From assembly GCF_019925205.1 (NCBI RefSeq), contig NC_083566.1:28210001-28274000 (forward strand): a stretch of DNA of 64,000 nt, written 5' to 3'. Under the pieces are notes generated by a model that was not told the DNA's origin, did no database searches, and saw nothing but the letters and a program-made list of their open reading frames with translations. Below, piece after piece: positions 59,569 to 64,000 of the stretch. The position numbers were made by a program, and so were the translations under genes. Within the stretch, counting starts at the first letter, position 1, and each line of letters starts with the position of its first letter. The stretch comes from Metopolophium dirhodum (lineage: Eukaryota; Arthropoda; Insecta; Hemiptera; Aphididae).

Positions 59569-62261
59569 CTTGATTATTTTGTATATCAAAATTAAAGAAA
59601 TTTTTTTTATTCAGTAATTAGTTGTTTGGCAATACAAAGCCATTTCATTATTTCTATTATACTTCCATTCCCTATTAAAATTGCTATTTAAAAATAATTA
59701 GTGATAACAATGAGATTTTTTATTTAAATGTATTGAAATATACCTAAATCATTTATAAAATATTATATCTGGTAGTTTTAAAGTGCACATCGATCAGAGA
59801 AAAATGATTGTTAATTTAATCTGGCGTTTCTTAAAAGAAGTATGGTATGATCCATTTCTTCATATTTTTTTTTAACATTTGATTATTATTATTAAGTATT
59901 AACTATCAAAAATACACTAACTAACTAATATAGACAAAGGAGTTAGGTGGGAGAGCACTTGTAGACTTCAGTGGTTGTCTTAAAATTTGCTAATAATGAT
60001 AAACCATTACATTTAAAAACGATTTCATATGGAAATCTGTTTATATAAAACTGTAAATTAGTTTGCTATTTGATTCTAATCGAAGTGAGAAATTCGTTTC
60101 ACATTTATGTTCATTTTTCATTTTCTGTTAACATTATTTTGGTACAACGTTTCATCTAGTATTTACCTCAGAGTACCTCTATAGTTCGGCAATTGCGTAT
60201 TCTAGAGTTTTGGTTTTTATTAGAGTTCTGCTTAAGGTTAATTTTAGAGTTCAATGATTTATCGTTGTTAGACCCTGAACCATGTCTAGATTTTTTTACG
60301 TCGTTACCCTCAAAAACAACTATGTTAATTGAAAATATACTTGTCCAAAGTACAGTAAATTTATAATCTATATGTGCTGCAATAAAAACTGACTGAGATT
60401 TTTTGCTGCGTGGAAAAGTGTTCGCCAAAAAACACTGATCTTTAACCATTTAACCCGAAACGGGTGTAACGAGACAGTTATAATCTTGTTCAAACTTAAA
60501 TTATCTTTTGTATGTATATTGAATATTATCCAAGCCATTGTGTACACAGTACACTTTATTATTAATAGAAGAAAATTCAATATAAACTTCTAAATATTAT
60601 TAATTAGAACTTTAATGGTCAAGACTAAGTTACCATTTGATGATAATCCCTGACACATATTCAAACAGACAAATTACCAATAAATTAAAAGCCATGTTAG
60701 TGTTCCTTACTTGATATAACTTATTTTACCGCGTTCGTTCATAGTTCGTCGGTACTCAGTAGCATTCACTTCGTATATTTATTTAATTATAACCCAATGT
60801 TAAATAATGTGTAGGAATATTTTGAGGCTGGAAAGTCAGGTTAGAGTGGAATATTCGGTATATTAAACCACGAGGCGGCAATATTGATATTAATTAGGCA
60901 TTATTTATGTTAGTGTGTTGTTCTTTAAAGTTTTTGTTAATAATATCGTAAATTCTTTTGCATGTATGTAAAGAAAATTAAATTATCTTTAGTGCTTAAA
61001 TTTGTGTAAGTGCCTATCTAGGAGTATATTAAATAATATTTCGTCTGTATAGATTCTATACTATATAACGTTAAACATATTATATCAGTTTTTAAACTGT
61101 CTACATCATAATGTTCAATAATATTATCGAGTAGTAGTATTACTACTAGTAGTACACTAATTTAATATACTATGACAAAAGGCATTGTAATGTTTGTAAT
61201 ATTGAGCTGATGTAAAGCAATATGAATTGTCTATACTTTTAATCTAATTTCATATGGGTAGGTTCATTAACGATAAACAAGTTAGGAAAATTCACTCAGC
61301 GAACGCCATAAATTCCTAGTTTGACGTATTTTAATTTTTAATGCAACGCAATAAACTATAATTTCATTCACAATGTTGAAAGAATTTGGCAAGCTTTGTA
61401 ATATTCAAGTACCTATTTTTTAATATTTTTATTACGAATCTATGTATATTAAATACTCATATTTTGATATTTTTTAATATTTTTTAATATTGGCTAGAAC
61501 TGTTCACTTTGAATAGAATTGTAATATAATTATTTATTTATATGAGTTAAATGTATTTCTATTTTATTGTTTTGAATAGGTAATGAATATTAATATTAAA
61601 ATGAAAAAATGAATAACAACAATCGTAACTATAGTTACCATAATATATATATATAATTTATATAATATGTAGGTATTTGTAACTACCGATAGATGGACAC
61701 AACGGGGATATAAGGTGTTCTAAACTTAATACTTATGTATAGAAACCTAAAACTCAATAAGCTTATAGATTTTAAAATACTAAGTTTGTTTGTTTGTAGG
61801 TACTTAATATCATATAGGTAATCGATACCAAAAACCTTTGAAACAATTTAATTGTGTTCTAAGAAATATCTTTTTAACTACCTACCTATCTGTAAGATAG
61901 TTTTTAAAACTGCAGTTAATATTTTATTACGTCAGTAAAATTATGGAAGTTCTGAAATTATATTTATGCCATGTAATGTGGCAGTAAAAAATATTTGAAC
62001 CAATAAAATGGCTGATTTGTTTATACAAATGAAAAATTCCGTTAAAAATTATTGGTAGGTATATTATGTCTTATGAATTTTTCTATTATGACAATAGAAC
62101 CAATAAAAAATAAGTAGTTATAATTATAGAAAAACATTTCATGTTATACATTTTATATGAGTTGTATAAACATTTAAAGTTCATAAAAATCAATTTAGCG
62201 ATGTAAAATTATATTTAACAGAATTTTAGTATTGTCTCACTGCTGTGTACAAAACGTTATA
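59569..62261. other. Spacer between inverted repeat copies; no gene supported
   Basis: AT-rich. A slightly GC-richer patch at 60170-60480 carries two short minus-strand frames (93 and 70 codons) without recognisable domains or clear splice sites; neither is called. A (TTTTTAATA)n-like run lies near 61470-61490. Confidence 0.4.
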
Positions 62262-63068
62262 AAAAAGGTGGATAAGTGGATGTCGCTCTGCTGTACAGTA
62301 GGTTACAAGTGGGTCACTGTAATGGATAGTGTTAAATTTGAATTCAATGATATAATATCATTGTATAAGAAAAACGATTCTGAGCGAAAACGGTCAGTCA
62401 GCCTATGATATTGCCAAGTATATTTGATGATATTATTGTGAATAAAGTAATTTATATATAACCTATTTACGTGGAGCCTTGTTTTAAATTTACAATCCTT
62501 AGCCATAAAAGTTAAACATTCTATACATTTTTAACTACAAAATAATTAATAAATTATAAATTTGATAAATGTTGTCAACATTTGAAATTTAAATGCTTAT
62601 AAAAAAAAATTGTGCCTATGTATTTTTAATATTTTTCAACTGCTATTAGAACGATATATCAGGAGCCTTATATTAAATTTTCATGCTTTTTTACCCAACA
62701 AAAATATTTTTATTGATATTTATAGAAAAAAAAACTAAAAAAATTTTAAAAAAACTCACAATGTCCGTAAACCGCTCAAAAAGAGTCAAAATATTTTCAA
62801 AGTTGTATGGTGTATAGAAAATGCTAATATAAACATTCAGTGGAATTTTCAAGTATCTACAATCATTCGTTTTTTAATTACAATAAAATAAGAAAATTGT
62901 TACATGAGAAATCGAGTGAAAATCAAATGTTGTAAAAATATAAATTTCAGACGCTCATAAAAATTTAATTTAAGTTTCTTGTAGACATTTTTTTTTGATA
63001 AAGGAAGACAAACTTATGACTTATGAGTAATCTTATATCACATTTTAAAATTTTAGATTTAAAAAGAA
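62262..63068 (-). repeat. Long noncoding repeat, copy B (truncated)
   Basis: It begins AAAGGTGGATAAGTGGATGT near 62265, has GATTCTGAGCGAAAACGG near 62377, then follows the reverse of copy A through the CTCAAAAAGAGTC block (near 62777) to GATTTAAAAAGAAA. There it is cut off exactly where copy C begins. It matches A and C with scattered substitutions. Confidence 0.8.
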
Positions 63069-64000
63069 AAAGGTGGATAAGTGGATGTCGCTCTGCTGTA
63101 CGGTAGGTTACAAGTGGGTCACTGTAATGGATGGTGTTAAATTTGAATTCAATGATATAATATCATTGTATAAGAAAAACGATTCTGAGCGAAAACGGTC
63201 AGTCAGCCTATGATTTTACCAAGTATATTTGATGATATTATTGTGAATAAAGTAATTTATATATAACCTATTTACGTGGAGCCTTGTTTTAAATTTTCAA
63301 TCCTTAGCCATAAAAGTTAAAAATTTATAAATTTTTAACTACAAAATAATTAATAAATTATAAATTTGATAAATGTTGTCAAAATTTGAACTTTAAATGC
63401 TTATAAAAAAAAATTGTGCCTATGTATTTTTAATATTTTTCAACTGCTATTAGAACGATATATCAGGAGCCTTATATTAAATTTTCACGTTTTTTTACCC
63501 AACAAATAAAAATTTATTGATATTTATAGAAAAAAAAACTAAAAAAATTGAAAACTGACAATGTCCGTAAACAGCTCAAAAAGAGTCAAAATATTTTCAA
63601 CATTTTATGGTGTATAGAAAATGCTAATATAAACATTCAGTGAAATTTTCAAGTATCTACAGTCATTCGTTTTTTAATTACAATAAAATAAGAAAATTGT
63701 TACATGGGAAATCGAGTAAATATCAAATGTTGTAAAAATATAAATTTCAGACGCTCATAAAAATTTAATTTAAGTTTCTTCTAGACATTTTTTTTTTTGA
63801 TAAAGGTAGACAAACTTATGAGTAATCTTATATTACATTTTCAAATCTTAGATTTAAAAAGAAAAATTTTTATGAATTCTCATCAAAATAATTTGCTATT
63901 TTTCGTGATTTTTCCGTATTTTGTCAAAATTTGAACTTCAAATGCTTATAATTAAAAACTGTGACTAAGGATTTTTAATTTTTTTCATCTGCCTTTGAAA
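63069..64000 (-). repeat. Long noncoding repeat, copy C (runs off the window)
   Basis: It repeats the start of copy B head-to-tail (AAGGTGGATAAGTGGATGT at 63071) and continues further into the family than B. It passes the equivalent of the second internal unit of copy A (near 63840-64000: TTGCTATTTTTCGTGATTT, AAAACTGTGACTAAGG). It is closer to copy A than B is in several places. Confidence 0.8.

Noticed and set aside
60168..60580. Two minus-strand frames of 93 and 70 codons
   Set aside because: They overlap in different frames, have no recognisable domain and no clear splice sites; left uncalled.

Overview
The window looks like nuclear DNA of an aphid (Hemiptera, Aphididae) or a close relative. 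It is very AT-rich, with dense poly-A/T and short TA runs, scattered TAGGTACCTA- and TTAGG-like words, and long stretches with no coding sense. The clearest host-gene exons match an insect neuropeptide receptor, introns have GT..AG ends, and the interspersed repeats (SINEs, hAT, Jockey, pogo-like) are of arthropod type. The species assignment is inference from composition and repeat style.

Layout. 1-12 kb is gene-poor and holds small inverted-repeat elements (1519-1833, 9011-9240, 11046-11588), a 5S-derived SINE (5222-5434) and fragments of local repeat families. 11.8-12.2 kb is a CpG-rich island ending in a short open exon and a good 5' splice site, a candidate promoter and first exon on the + strand. 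12-31 kb is mostly AT-rich intergenic or intronic DNA with a tRNA-headed SINE (15154-15407), a foldback element, a pogo-like element, a hAT-type MITE (21922-22480), a decayed Jockey-type reverse transcriptase interrupted by a GC-rich MITE (23265-24260), a second 5S-headed SINE (24394-24666), and large inverted-repeat elements at 29.0-30.3 kb.

31.3-35.2 kb is compositionally distinct. It holds a 214-codon minus-strand ORF built of two ~95-residue repeats, the second carrying two mutually compensating frameshifts. Next to it is a GC-rich, 5'-truncated non-LTR retrotransposon with a 671-codon open reverse transcriptase and, just upstream in its sense direction, a textbook histone-mRNA-type stem-loop.

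37.0-39.4 kb carries two correctly phased coding exons of an allatotropin (orexin-like) receptor, a class A GPCR. They cover the signal peptide, glycosylated N-terminus, TM1, TM2 and the start of TM3. The remaining exons are not visible, so the gene should continue beyond 64 kb or be broken. The CpG island at 12 kb could be its distant promoter, but this is unproven.

52442-56438 is a complete hAT transposon of 3,997 bp with matching 14-bp terminal inverted repeats and a perfect 8-bp target duplication (AGTATAAT). Its minus-strand transposase gene (ZMYM1/DUF4371-like) can be assembled from four exons into one frame of 830 codons. One exon is tandemly duplicated and one copy has lost its splice acceptor. 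58.1-64 kb contains three copies of one long noncoding repeat, one on the + strand and two in tandem on the - strand, forming a large inverted arrangement.

No tRNA, rRNA or CRISPR array was recognised. There is no gene cluster acting as a pathway; the biology here is one neuropeptide receptor in a landscape of transposable elements.
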